The notes below the pieces were generated by a model, which ran no database searches, was not told the origin of the DNA, and saw nothing but the letters and a program-made list of their open reading frames with translations. This document shows positions 45,701 to 58,700 of a stretch of 64,000 nucleotides of DNA, one piece after another. The stretch lies in the NCBI GenBank assembly GCA_036925085.1, contig JAUPFP010000003.1:10624008-10688007 (forward strand), given 5' to 3'. The translations under genes and the position numbers were made by a program. Numbering within the stretch: the first letter of the stretch is position 1; the number at the start of each line of letters is the position of its first letter. Source of the DNA: Brachycybe producta (lineage: Eukaryota > Arthropoda > Diplopoda > Playtdesmida > Andrognathidae).

Positions 45701-48700
45701 TTTCACTTTACCTGCAATAATAGAGAAAAATCATAAAAAATAAAGAATTTCATATTCATTGAGCTACCCCTAAATATTGCTTGACTGTAATATAACTTTG
45801 CACAACATAATTTTATACATAATAGAACAACATGGGAGGGTCAGACAAAGACTTTTAAAAACTTAAAAAATAAGGACCACCCTAATACTGGTACGTGTAG
45901 TTATTTTAACCTTCACAGGCAAACTGGAGCATGTATGTAGCCACATGGCAGCCACGTGCCATGCCTTCACAGACATTGTCAGATGTTGACAGAAAGTGTG
46001 AATGTCATGTGCATGTGGAACATGTGCATGGTGCACTGCTGCCTGTGCAGGCATACCTGACAGGCTTATCGGAATGTGTGTGTGCACTATGCTCACCCGG
46101 TCGACCTGTACAAGCATGCCTCGGCAGGCATACATGACAAGTTTACAGGAATGTGTGTTGCAGCCTTAAGGAGTATCGTTTGAACAATACTTACAATAAA
46201 ACATTGTGGAGTATGTGATGCTTTCGTTACGTTCATGCCGGTAATGCACCGCATACAGGCAGTTTTCCTAGCATTAGCTGCAGGAATGTAATGAGAGCAT
46301 TATATAGGCACAGTGCGCAGTACAGCATAATGAGGGCACATAACCACGTTTTTGGAATTGTGCCCCCTATGAAGAAATCTTGGATTTGTCACTGTGAAAG
46401 TGCTAACATTGTTAAAGCTTGTGACCAAATTGTCAGGCCAGTCCTCATAATTAAACAACAAATCACAATCAATATATTATGTATAGTTAGAAACTAATAT
46501 ATTGTTACTTTCAGCTGCAGGTAAATTCTGCATTCTGAATTAATCTACGGGTAGCAGAAATTTGGCGTGATGCTCCGCATTATGTTAGTGTTTAATGTGT
46601 GACGCCCCGGCAGAGCTGCACCTAGAATTTTTCTTAGAGATGGTATTTTCCTGGTTGTCCTCATCCGACCATTGTTGTTAGGTGTTGAAAAAAATAAGTA
46701 AAGCAACACCTAACAATAATTTGAGAGAGGGGCAGAAATTAGTAAAAGAGAAAATTAAAATAAAGTTAAAAAGAGAAAGAGGCGGAGCTAGAAAGAAAAA
46801 CACTGAAAGAGAAGTGAAAAAGAGAAGAAAAAAATGAGGAAGTAAAAAAAAATGGCGGGAAAGTAGTAGTAAAAGAGGGGGTGGATAAAGTATGAATGAA
46901 TCACACCCACACACACACTCATAGTAAACAGAGGCAAAAAAGGGGAGAGGCTGAAAAAAGTAAAATAAACCCACCCACTCATAAGAGAATGACAAGCAAG
47001 AAGAAAGTCAAAGAAGGGGGGAAACGAAAAAGAAACCCACCCACACAAGTAAAAAGTAATAAAAATTTTTTAAAGAAAACAAGAGAGGGGGGAAATAGAA
47101 AGACTAAACCCACCCACACACACTTTAGAAGGGTGAGCCCAAATAAGTGTACCATGTTAAATAAAAACTTTTTTACAAGATTAAATGTAATTAAAGAATG
47201 AAAAGAGCGGGAAACATACTATAAAGTGTATTAGATAGATAAATGATGTGGTTAATTAACCTGAGACGACCTGATTACCTAGTGGAGTGTAAAGTAAGAA
47301 GAAAAGTAAGTTGAACAATGAAAAGGTTTAAAACGTGACACTTAAAGGAGAAAAACATATGGTTTATACTTCATACTCAGACGGTAGAAGACCACCTGTT
47401 TTACAAATAATTATGACGTCATTATAGAAAAAAAAAAAATAAAAAGAAGAAACGGATGGAAAAAGTGTAACAAGATACCTTTTACCATACACTCTCTTCA
47501 ATATGCAAAACAGCAAAGTAATAAAAAGTTTAAAAGAAAAAGTAAAGCACATAACAGGTTCTCAACACATTGAGAAAAGGGCCGCTAATAAAATACAGAG
47601 TATATTAAGGACTATAGAAAAGAAACTTATGATTGAGTATAATGAAATGAATGGAACAATATGTGAAGTCAAACATAACCCAAAAGAGGTACCGACAAGT
47701 AGCGAAAGAGTTGTATGATGTTAGGGTTCTCAACAGAGTAGGGGTAAAAGGGCCAAAATCGTATTTAAATAGAAATACATTTCGGAGGGCGTAGAAAACC
47801 AAATAAAGGAACATTGGGAATGTTAGTCATTCAAATGAAATGTTATGAGTTGCCGAAAACTAAAACTTTCGATGAAAAGTTAAAAGGTTAACTATACTAA
47901 TTCATAGAAAATGACGGTTAGTGGAAATAACAGTATGTATCGACGATCGTAAAAATTTATAAAAAATCCAAATTGTAATTTTACGACCGGATGCATATTA
48001 GGCAGATGTTCATAGAAGAAGATCAAAAGCCGGTTGACCGATTGGTTATTTTAATTTTAGAAAATTAATTCTAACCAATCAGAATACTTAAAATTCATTT
48101 CTGGCTAAACAAGATGCGATGAACATCGTATTCTTGAGAGAGTCCTACATTGGAGTTCTAGAAGAGAGGACATATGTTATAGATTTAGTAAAAAGAAAGA
48201 AGAAAGAACTTAGAAGAAATTTAGAGGATGAGACTTAGAAGAAATTTAAAGAATAGGACTTAGAAAAAGTTTAAAAGGAGACTTAGAGAATTTTTGGTTA
48301 AAAGGAGACTTAGAGAATTTTTGGTTAAAAGGAGACTTAGAGAATTTTTGGTTAAAAGGAGACTTAGAGAATTAGTGTTTAAAAGTGGACTTAAAGAATG
48401 TTATAGAGTCCTACATTGGAGTTCTAGAAGAGAGGACATATGTTATAGATTTAGTAAAAAGAAAGAAGAAAGAACTTAGAAGAAATTTAGAGGATGAGAC
48501 TTAGAAGAAATTTAAAGAATAGGACTTAGAAAAAGTTTAAAAGGAGACTTAGAGAATTTTTGGTTAAAAGGAGACTTAGAGAATTAGTGTTTAAAAGTGG
48601 ACTTAAAGAATGTTAGAGAGTCCTACATTGGAGTTCTAGAAGAGAGGACATATGTTATAAATTTAGAAAAAAGAAGTCATTTGGACTTAGAATTATTTTG

Positions 48701-51700
48701 AATTGAGTTTGTGAAGTCATTTGGACTTAAAATTATTTTGAATTGAGTTTGTGAAGTCATTTGGACTTAGAGTTGTTTTGAGTTGAGTTTGTGAAGTGTT
48801 TTGAGAAATAAACCTAGGAGTTTGGTTTTTCATGTAATTTGGATTTTGAGTCTGAGACCAGGAAAGTGTTTTCAAGAAGCTATAATTCTCCGAAGACAAC
48901 AAGAAGCCATCTAAGGTAAGGTTAACAACTCTTGTTATCTTTATTAGGCCCAGTCCAAGAAAATTAAAAAATTACTACCACTCACTGATAAACTACAAAA
49001 CCCATTCCCTACATAAGCCTTCATTGGCTGGGAGGGTCGAACCCTAAACCCAATAGGTACTATTTGGCTGAAAGGGGAATCACAGAACACCACTGTGATA
49101 GCCGTGAAAACGGAAACTTACATTGTCAAGTTTAATACGAGTTTATGCAAAACCCCAGCAACTCGTGTTAGTCACTCCTAGATTCCTTGGAAAGTCCAAA
49201 TAAGGTTATGTTCGGGTTCGGATTTCGGATCGTGGTAAAGCTGACCACATATCATGCTCCAGGGCATCACTAACCCAGCCATGGATCCGAAGATAGAGGC
49301 GTGTACAAGAGCACCAGGTCTAATCCGTCTAGTCTGTAAGACATGTGGAAGCTATGCCTGTTTATTCTTGCATTTCAAGATAAAGAAGGTAAACTGAAAC
49401 CCCAAGGCTCTGTTAAGAAATGAGAATGAAATCCCTGAAGGCGAAGGCAGTTTGGCCACGATCTTCAATGAATTCACCGGGAATTCTCTGAAGAACTGAA
49501 CCACAGTTTCGTCTCTTGAGTCGAGAAGGCTCCAAATAAAATAAAACACTAAAGAAGTGTTTGTGAACCGAGATGGTATCAACGGGCATGCCACATTAGA
49601 TAGTTACTCACTGCATAACGTATAAAGCAACCACTTCCCTGTTCTAAATTAACCGAAGCTATTGTGGCTAAAACACATTAAAAACTTCTAGGGTTAAATT
49701 TCTGGCATAACGGAATAATTGTGAATAAGGATGCCGATTAACAGATTGTAGTTGGAGTCACACATTATTCACTCATGATTTTGACATGCACGTGACCACG
49801 TCACCAGTGCAGATTTGGTTGCCATTGATTTATGGCATAACTTTCAACCAGGTGTGCCATGTTAGAAAGCGTGGCTCATTGTAAATCAAAAGTATTTCCT
49901 TCTTTATGGACATTTTTAGTTGTCTGTTCATCATCTTATTTTCTTAGGCCCAGTTCCACATCAAGCTAACAGTCACAAAGTGCAACATGAGTTCGAGACA
50001 AAAACACTAAAAAAAACGCCAGAAAAAGCACATCAACAAAACAAGACAAAACTGAAGCAAGAGTCAGGACAACTCCGCAACAATCTGTTTTTGTCTTAAT
50101 TCTGTTATTGTTTTAATACTAACTGTACAACAAGACAATTTGATTACCGAGTTATGGCGCGACATGGGATAGTTTGTGAAAGTGCGGACTAAACAAAAAC
50201 AAAACACAAAAGTCGCATATATGTTTTAGAAGTGTCTCCAATTTGTATTGTAATACTTAAGTTTCTGTTTTGTCAGAGCCTTGTTTTTTGGGAGGGCTAT
50301 TTGAAAAGCAGTTTTAAAAATGTTCTTTCATTTAAATACTTTTAATTAGTGAATCTTGCGTATATGCTCTAACTGGTGACTAACGTGATGCCGTACACTC
50401 ATACTTCCTTTTGTTATGTGCATATATTTTTAGGTGATTGGAAATGCGAGTGAGTTTAAATATGCGGTGCAGGAAGTTATTGACCATGTTTCATTTGATA
50501 AAGACAACACAATTCAGGTGTTTGAGGCCAATATAAGGTATGTTCGTACTTAATAATAATGATAACTGTGTACAGCAAGTCTTCGACTTCCTCTGTGCTT
50601 GTACACAGACAACTGTAACTTATAGCCATATGGCTATCCGGCGGCTTCTAGATAAGCTATCGATCAAAGAAACGGGACGTCTTCGTCTTTGCAAGTGTGC
50701 CTTGTAGCTCAGGCTCCGTGGCATTGCGCAGTACATCGCACCATCTATGCTTTCTCTACAGAGGCTGTCTCGTCGGTTGATGCTGCCATTATAAGCTGGT
50801 GCGAAGGATTTGCAATAAACAAGCTATATAAATGAACCATTTGAGAACGTTTAGAAGTAAGCGTAGGCTAAGCGGTTGTAATGAATTTTGTTTATTTCAT
50901 CATGACAATGAAGGGACTCAGGGTTTTTGTCGTTAGAATTACATTTACATTGCTACTGCCAAACATATACGCTCAGTTGTTGAATAGTTTTGCTCTGCTT
51001 TATTCAATTGGTGACTGGCATAAGCAATTGGATGTTCCTGCACACCAAATTTTTGTGACAAGATAGCTCCAATAGCCCCACCAGAAGCATCTGTGGCTAA
51101 AGTAAATGGTTGTGAAAAATCGGGATATTTCAACACTGGCTGACTTGCAAGTGCTGCTTTTAATGCAAGGAAAGCATTGTTTTGGCCTGATCCCCAACAA
51201 AATGGTTCCTCTGTTTTCGTTAATTTTGGCATAAATTTTCGATACCACCCTACCAATCCTAAAAATCTCCTAAGCTCTTTAACTGTTTTTGGAATGGGGT
51301 ATTGCTCAACGGCATCTACCTTTTCGGGATTTGGGCGGATGCCTTGTGAAGAAACATGGTGTCCCAAATATTTAATTTCTTGTTTCAAGAACTGACACAA
51401 TTTTTAGTCCGACCTCCTGTAATCGTCTGAGAACCCTCTCAAATCTCTCTATGTTGCTCAAATGTATTTCCAAATATAACAATATCATCTAGGTATACGA
51501 AACATAATTTCCCATCTAAACTATGCAAGATTATTTCCATGGTTCTCTGGAATGTTTCAGGGGCATTTTTTAATCCATAAGGCATTCTGGTGAACTGAAA
51601 ATGTCCTTCCCCGGGTACGGTGAAAGTGTTTTTTTCCTTATGACTTTCTTCCATAGCTATTTGCCAAAACCCACTTAAAAGATCTAATGCTGTAAAATAT

Positions 51701-54700
51701 GTAGCACAATCAAGATGATCTAGTGTCTCTTGGATGTTAGGCATTGGATATGGATCTGTCCTTGTAATAAGATTCAAGAACCATCAGGTTTTGCTACCAG
51801 AACCACAGGGGCAGACCAAGGAGAATTTGATGGTTCAATGACACCTTTCTCTAGCATTTTTCTGGTCTCCTCAGCCATTACTTCTCGCTGGATTTGCGGG
51901 ATTCGATATGGAGGCTGATATAGGGGTGTGGGATCACCTGTATTAATACGGTGTTTAACGGTATTGTATTTACCCAATTGGGAATCATCCTGAACAAAGA
52001 GCTCAACATATTTGTCTAAGAGTTTAAGTAAGGCTTCTTTTATACTCAGGGTTAATGTGACTAAGGTCAACATCCCTTAGAAATTGAGACAGGTTTTTGC
52101 GATAGTAGTAGACACATACAGATCCATATCGTCCACTGCCGTGGTAAAAAATCTGAGTCTTGTGGACTTTGGTATAGTTATATCATGATTAGTAAGGTTT
52201 ACTAAACACACTGGAAACTTTCCTTCAGACGAACGCCTCACCAAACATCTGCCAATCCTTATCCAAGAATCCAATGTATATCCCTCCAGAATACCTTGTG
52301 AATTTAAAGGGTTAGGGCATGCTTTCAAGAATCCTTCACATATGATTTGAGTATTGGATGGTACAGTTATAGCTGTAGTTAGTAGGACTGGTTCTTTACA
52401 CATTAGGTCATCATCTTCATGTGCCAATTCATCAGATGTAAGCAGAGGGACCGTTTCAGTGTCACCATCATACCAAATTCTTTTCCCCTGCAACCATACT
52501 AATAAGTTTGTCATGAATGATATCTTCTCCCAAGATACCGTCAACAGTTGAAAAATATTCATCAGCCCCAACGTACATTTTATGTCGAAAACTCTTTCTC
52601 CCAATTTGTAATTTAAATGCATAACAACCCAAAATATTAAGTGACTGTGATGTCAACTGACAAGATTATGTTCAATTGGAAGCTGTCTGTTTCGAATATC
52701 CACTGACCCCTTTAATTTTTGGAATACTTTACTTGATATAATTGTAACATGACTGCCAGTATCAAGGAGGAATTTACATTTGTGGCCTTCAACATATATT
52801 TTTAAGACATAACCCTTCTCCTTCCCCTCCCGCTCCTGTATTCTCACTAGTGCTTTTGGAAAATTTAAGTTTTTTTTCTCTCCTGAATTTGTCCTATTAG
52901 ACCTTTCAGGTTGTGGTTGATTCTTTTGACTGTTTCCTGCTGGATTTCTTGCTCTGAGTCTGGGTTCCTTATATCCATTATATCCTTATATGCATGTGTA
53001 TCAATCATCACCACTGATGATTGCTGACGTGACGAATTTCTCCACTGAGGAAACTGCTGTCTTGCTGGGCATTCTCGTGCAAAATGACCTATACATCCAC
53101 AAGCATAGCATATCCGTTTCTGTACAGGCACCCTTATGGCTTCAGGGGAAGCAATTTGTAATGGGGGTATGAACCGAGGCATGTCTACATTTATGCCTTG
53201 TCCCATATTACACGACATTTGCTTCTGAAAGTACTGGGCTGCAAGTGTTTCTATTTAAATATTATTTAATATAACAAAATAAATAAAATATATTAATATT
53301 AACAGCTGTTTAGTTCACAAAATATAAATAAATACTGGCATTAAAATATAATTAAATAGCCAGAAAACAAAGATAAGATTTTCTATTGCTTCAATATCTA
53401 GAGGAAGTACAACTTCAACTCAAGAAGACTTAAACCCAGAAAATGGAGCCAAATGTGGAGTTAGTGTTCATGCAAACCCAGTGCAATTCCTTGGTGGATC
53501 CAATGCAAAACCAGAATATAGTTAAAACAGTTATGATGATTATGATGAAGACACACCACACAATTTCATGACTTTTGGTTTATGAACTTCCTGTTAGTTG
53601 ATCACAATATGGACACAAACCAAGAGTGCAGACATTGAAGAAAATCATTTATAATTTTCACTACGATTCACAGCAGATCATGTGGATGGAAAGCACTACT
53701 GGATATCCAGAATAGAATTGAAATTTTAAAATTCAGTTAAAACGTGGATTAAAAGTAAAATGGCTTACGTTACCGTACGAGATTCACCCAAATATCGGCC
53801 CCTTGCCATAAACGAAGTTTTGAAAACTTTATTGGAACTAGGTTGCATAGTGTGGTATAGAAGTTTGTTACAAAGTTCTAGTTGCAAGTCACATCACAGG
53901 TTGTATTGAAAGTTGAATTGCATTGGAGGTAGCTAGTGTAATGCCGGCTTTATATTTAATGTTGTCTTTTAAGTTCCTAGCTGGACATACCTAAATAACG
54001 TTTTATGATTACCGTGTTGCAGATTATTGGGTGGTTTGTTATCTGCTCATTTGCTCATCAGAGATCCGAAAAAACCTTTTGGTGATCTTACTCCCGAGAA
54101 CTACGACAAAGAACTTTTGGACTTGGCGAGTGATTTAGCTACACGTTTGCTTCCTGCGTTTGAAAACACCAACACTGGAATTCCATTCCCTCGAGTAATT
54201 TTTTTTCTTTACAGCCTTAATTGCAAGATGAACATTGCCCTGCATCTTATGTTTAGGTGAATCTACGTGATGGAGTTCCTCAGGGATGTACCACTCATAC
54301 TTGTACGGCCGGTGCTGGTTCCCTGCTTTTAGAATTTGGTATTCTTAGCCGGCTTACTGCTGACCCTGTTTTTGAATGGATGGCAAGACGTGCAAATCGT
54401 GCTCTTTGGAAACATCGCTCTCAAAGCACCGGCTTATTAGGTAATCGCTACAGTGTTTATTCTAAATAGAGGTGGGCGAAAAGTATGCGCAAATACTCGA
54501 ATACTAGAAAGTATTTGAGATTCGAGATCTCGAAAATAACGTCAGTTAGAAGAAATTAGAATTTCTCGAATGTCGCGCCATATGTACAGACAGCGCTGTC
54601 GTCAGCACGTTTGAGGAACGGCAGCCATTTTGTTTATTTACAGACTTGACGCTTGTTGTTAATGCATTGTTGTGCAGTCAACAGTTTGTTGAGAGCGACT

Positions 54701-55725
54701 CTGGTTTAAGAGCCTAGATAAAGTGTTTAATTCAAAATTTGTCCGAATGGTAGGCGCTGCGATCGTTGTTGATTTAAAAACGGTTTTTAACGTTTTTTCT
54801 CCAGGTTTAAAGTGTCAAAACAATTAATAGAAAAATAATTTCACGTGCTAACCTTATAAAAAGAAACATCGTGAAGCCAATAGATTAATACACGTGCTAA
54901 TTATTGTTATCGTTCTGAGTCGTTTTTAACGAGAGTTCTTCAAATGTTTGTGGGGCGGTTTTTGATCCAATGGGATTTAACATGGGGTAAAAAACGAACG
55001 ATTTTAAACCTTGTTTAAAAATAGAAGAAGCTTTTCAAAATTTATATAAAGTCAGCATTTTAATGAACAACACTTTTTATTGCGTTTTGTGCTTTACTGT
55101 ATTTTAATTGAACGATTGTGAGGCGATTTCTTGCAAGTTTAGTAACACCATATAATAACACTCATTTGTCTTGTTGTCGTCTGCTCAAAACAACAAGAAG
55201 GACGACGTGTATCTAGGCTCTTAATTAGAGACAAGAAAACGAGTAGAGTAAATCCTGAATGTCTTTGACTGCATGTTTTGTTAAATAAAAATCTGCAGTA
55301 GGTGAGAGGCATTTACAATTAAAATATAATATTTATTAACATTATTCGAATTCGAGAAAAGTGTTCTTCGTCCGATCTCTAATTCTAAATTCTATACATG
55401 TATAACAAAATGATCTAGCCATTACCACCCCTGGGATTTCTATTAGAAATGCATTTTTTTAAGCGATTATATATTATTTACAGGAAATGTTATTGATATT
55501 CAGACTGGTCGTTGGGTTGCTAAATCGAGTGGTCTTGGTGCTGGTTTGGATTCTTTTTATGAGTATCTCTTAAAGGTAATTTTGAACATAACATTTCATC
55601 CAAATTTTGTTAATTAACATACTATAATGTTTCAGTCAAACTATAAACTATTTTATGTGTGCTAAAGAAAAACACCATCAGTCAAAAACAAGACTTAGTT
55701 TAAACGGAACTTGTAAAGTGCGAAG

Positions 55726-55762
<37 letters not shown>

Positions 55763-58700
55763 TACAATTGGTTAAATTTCATTCGTTCAGCATAGAAATT
55801 TATTATTAATCAATCACCTGAGAATTAGCATCTGTGAGTGTAATGGGACAATGGTATGGACTTAAATGCCAGTTAAAATGGCGTTTTATCATTAGCACAC
55901 TCTGGTGCAGACAAGATTCCAACCATAGCACAGTTATCGACAAAATTGAATAAATATCAATTGATTGCAAATCTCACACACCCCCATGGAGTGTCTCTTG
56001 CACTCCTCATTTTAGAGACCACTGATGTAGTGCAAGTGATGGCTGTAACATAGGCGCAAGGTCCTAGAAAATTAGAAATGCAAGGTATTTTATATAATAT
56101 CTTTAAGGTCAATTTTTATAGATGAAGATACAGCAAAGATTACATTGATATATTAATGTATATCACTTGAAAGTGTGAGGTCCCAGACCAAAACTTATGT
56201 TGCCTTGCCTAGAACTGATTCTCGTCTCATGCTTGGTTAGTTTCCGTACATTTTAGCACTTTGAAATCAGGGGCGTTAGCAAAACCAAGCCAATATGAAG
56301 GCTAAGTGGAGGGGGAGGTAAAGGGAGCGCAAAGTTTTAAGCAGCCCGGGGGGCGCAAAGTGTTTCGCGGCGGGGGGGGGGGGGGGCAACCAAGCCTAGC
56401 TACGCGATTGTTTGAAATGTATTAAACATTAGTAATGCATTTCAGTATGTTTTAAGTTTTAATTGATATTTTTTATATTATTTTTATATTTTTTATATTT
56501 TCGCCAGGCTTATATCATGTTTGGTGAAGATGAAGATTACAGGATGTTCAATGAGTCATATCACTGTATTAAGCAGTACATGCGGCGAGGGTAAGTGGTT
56601 TATTTTGTTTGGAATAAAAATATTTTAGCGTACACCAGTTTTGATCCTTATACTGCATATAACCTTAGACTACTACTTTACTGGACTTAGCAACTAGCGA
56701 AATTTTGTGCTTGATAGTTATGCATAGTCGTTTTCCAAGTGGCGCCTCTAGCGGGACTATGGTATATGAACTTGAATAGTAAAAGTCAAGTTTTGGACGA
56801 GTTCATTTTGTAGCTACAATATGTAGGGTGTATTTTTATATATTAGTATAAAAAGTATGGCCGATGGAAAATTACATTGGCAATTAGAAATCGGGAGGGA
56901 CAAACAGAAGTTGGCTCCGCCCTTTTTATGACGAACGCAACTTCTAATTGGTTGGTTATGTACTCTGACGTCACATCAATCAACGTTGAACCACACAAAA
57001 AACAGACTTTCACTCCGATTTTCTGTAAAAATAATGCACCAGACGGAGCTGGCATCACTTTTGCCTAAGAACATGCAGTCAACGCTTTAACATGGAGAAG
57101 ATAGGGAGTTGCCAGTCCAGTAAAGTAATAGTCTAAGATATAACGGGGAAAGAAAGAAAAAAATTCCTCAAAATTTTACTGGCCAATATTTCTGTGTGTC
57201 AGCCTGCTTCGCTCTACCAAGTTGCAAAATAAAATCATTCATACGTTTAACTTAAGAATGGCAAAAAAAAAAAGATTCAGCAGTAAACAATGAGATAGAA
57301 GGGATAAAGATGCGATGAGTGTATTTTCAGCACCCCCAAAGTGTCAGACAAGAGAATTACAAGCTGCCATGACAGGGAGAGGCAAATGGACTGTGTGATT
57401 TATAGTGTTGTAAATTTAAAAAAAAAACGTGTTTTTAAAAAAAAAACCGGTGACGGAAAAATTAAAACAAAAATGGCAGGAAAAGAAAAACGCAAGAAGA
57501 AAGAAAATTGATCAGTTTTAAGTACCTGTCCCCGAGATTACTGAATGATTCAGTTCGAAATGTAAATTAAAAAGTGTGCGCGTTGGCGACTTCTCTGACC
57601 TTTAATCCAATAGCTCGTCTCTTCCCTCAATCGCGTGGTAACCACACGGAGAAGATTCGAGCTACCAGAATAGGCGGATGGTAATGGATTGTAGTCGCCA
57701 TTGTGTTTCATCTTCTTGATTGAAGACGTGCTGCTCCATAAGGGATCCATATGCTTTCTTTCCCTATGGTGTCTCTGGCCTGTCTAGAAAATGGTTAGTT
57801 ACTGAACATGAAGACAACGCAGTTTCATATTATAAACACTCTTTATTCATTCTCGCATAGAAACATCAACGTTACAAGAATGAATAGTTATTAATTAAGG
57901 GTGCGTCCACGTGCCCATGATGTGATACGGATGAAATAATCGACGTAGTACAAAGAGTTGAGCGAAAGAGTGGACCAAGAACAAAGAGGAGCATGGTCCT
58001 TTTATACCTTGGACCTGTGTACACCTACAAGGTGCAACCAGGTCCAAGTGACCATGGTCCTAAAGGTATCGATCCGCCACTTCAGATTTGAATATAGAAA
58101 GAGGGAGGGACAGAGATGAGTCACTCACCCACCAGGCTAGCATTTCGGGAGGGTCATGAGTCATGACTCACTGGGTGTTAGTAAATGAATACATACCTAA
58201 GTTAAAAAGGACCTCTAGTCAAAAGGGAAACGACTGCTGTAACGTGGCTAATTGCTAAGTTGGATGACTTGGCATTGAAGCTGACATTTGCTCATGGGAT
58301 ATTATGATTATAAGTAACTCGACTATTGAAACTGTACTTAAAGGACTTCTGTGCTTATGTTAGAAGTTATGAGACTAATGTGGCCACTGGGGTAAGGTAG
58401 CTACTATGCTTGCTGGTATATTAGACCATTATGGTGCATTCACACTAGGCTGGTTTATCAGCTGCTGGTTGTAGCCAGCTAGCAGCATAGTGTGAACTGC
58501 TACCAGCAGCTTCTTTCTCCAGCACGCTAGTGATTTTAACAGCGGCTGGTGAAGTTGAACACGTCCAACTTTATCAGCTTCCAGCTGTTCATGTGACTCC
58601 CTTCCTGCTGCTACCAGTGTGTAACTCCACTGCTTGGGTTGGTTGTTCTTAGAGTTTGTGTTTTTGCACGATGGTGATTGGATGACTTGTGCTGCTAATA

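Noticed and set aside
46896..47201. Lys-rich 101-codon plus-strand protein
   Set aside because: It is produced by the purine-rich repeat tract; composition bias and repeat spacing explain the open frame.
48294..48479. 61-codon frame of VKRRLREFL repeats
   Set aside because: It is only the translation of the 27-bp tandem repeat.
46600..49044. A 2.4-kb LTR ending in a tRNA primer site (TGGCTGGGAGGGTCGAAC near 49026)
   Set aside because: The start TGTGACGCCCC and the primer-like string look suggestive, but no second LTR, duplication or coding part is present, and the string fits no tRNA 3' end that I can name.
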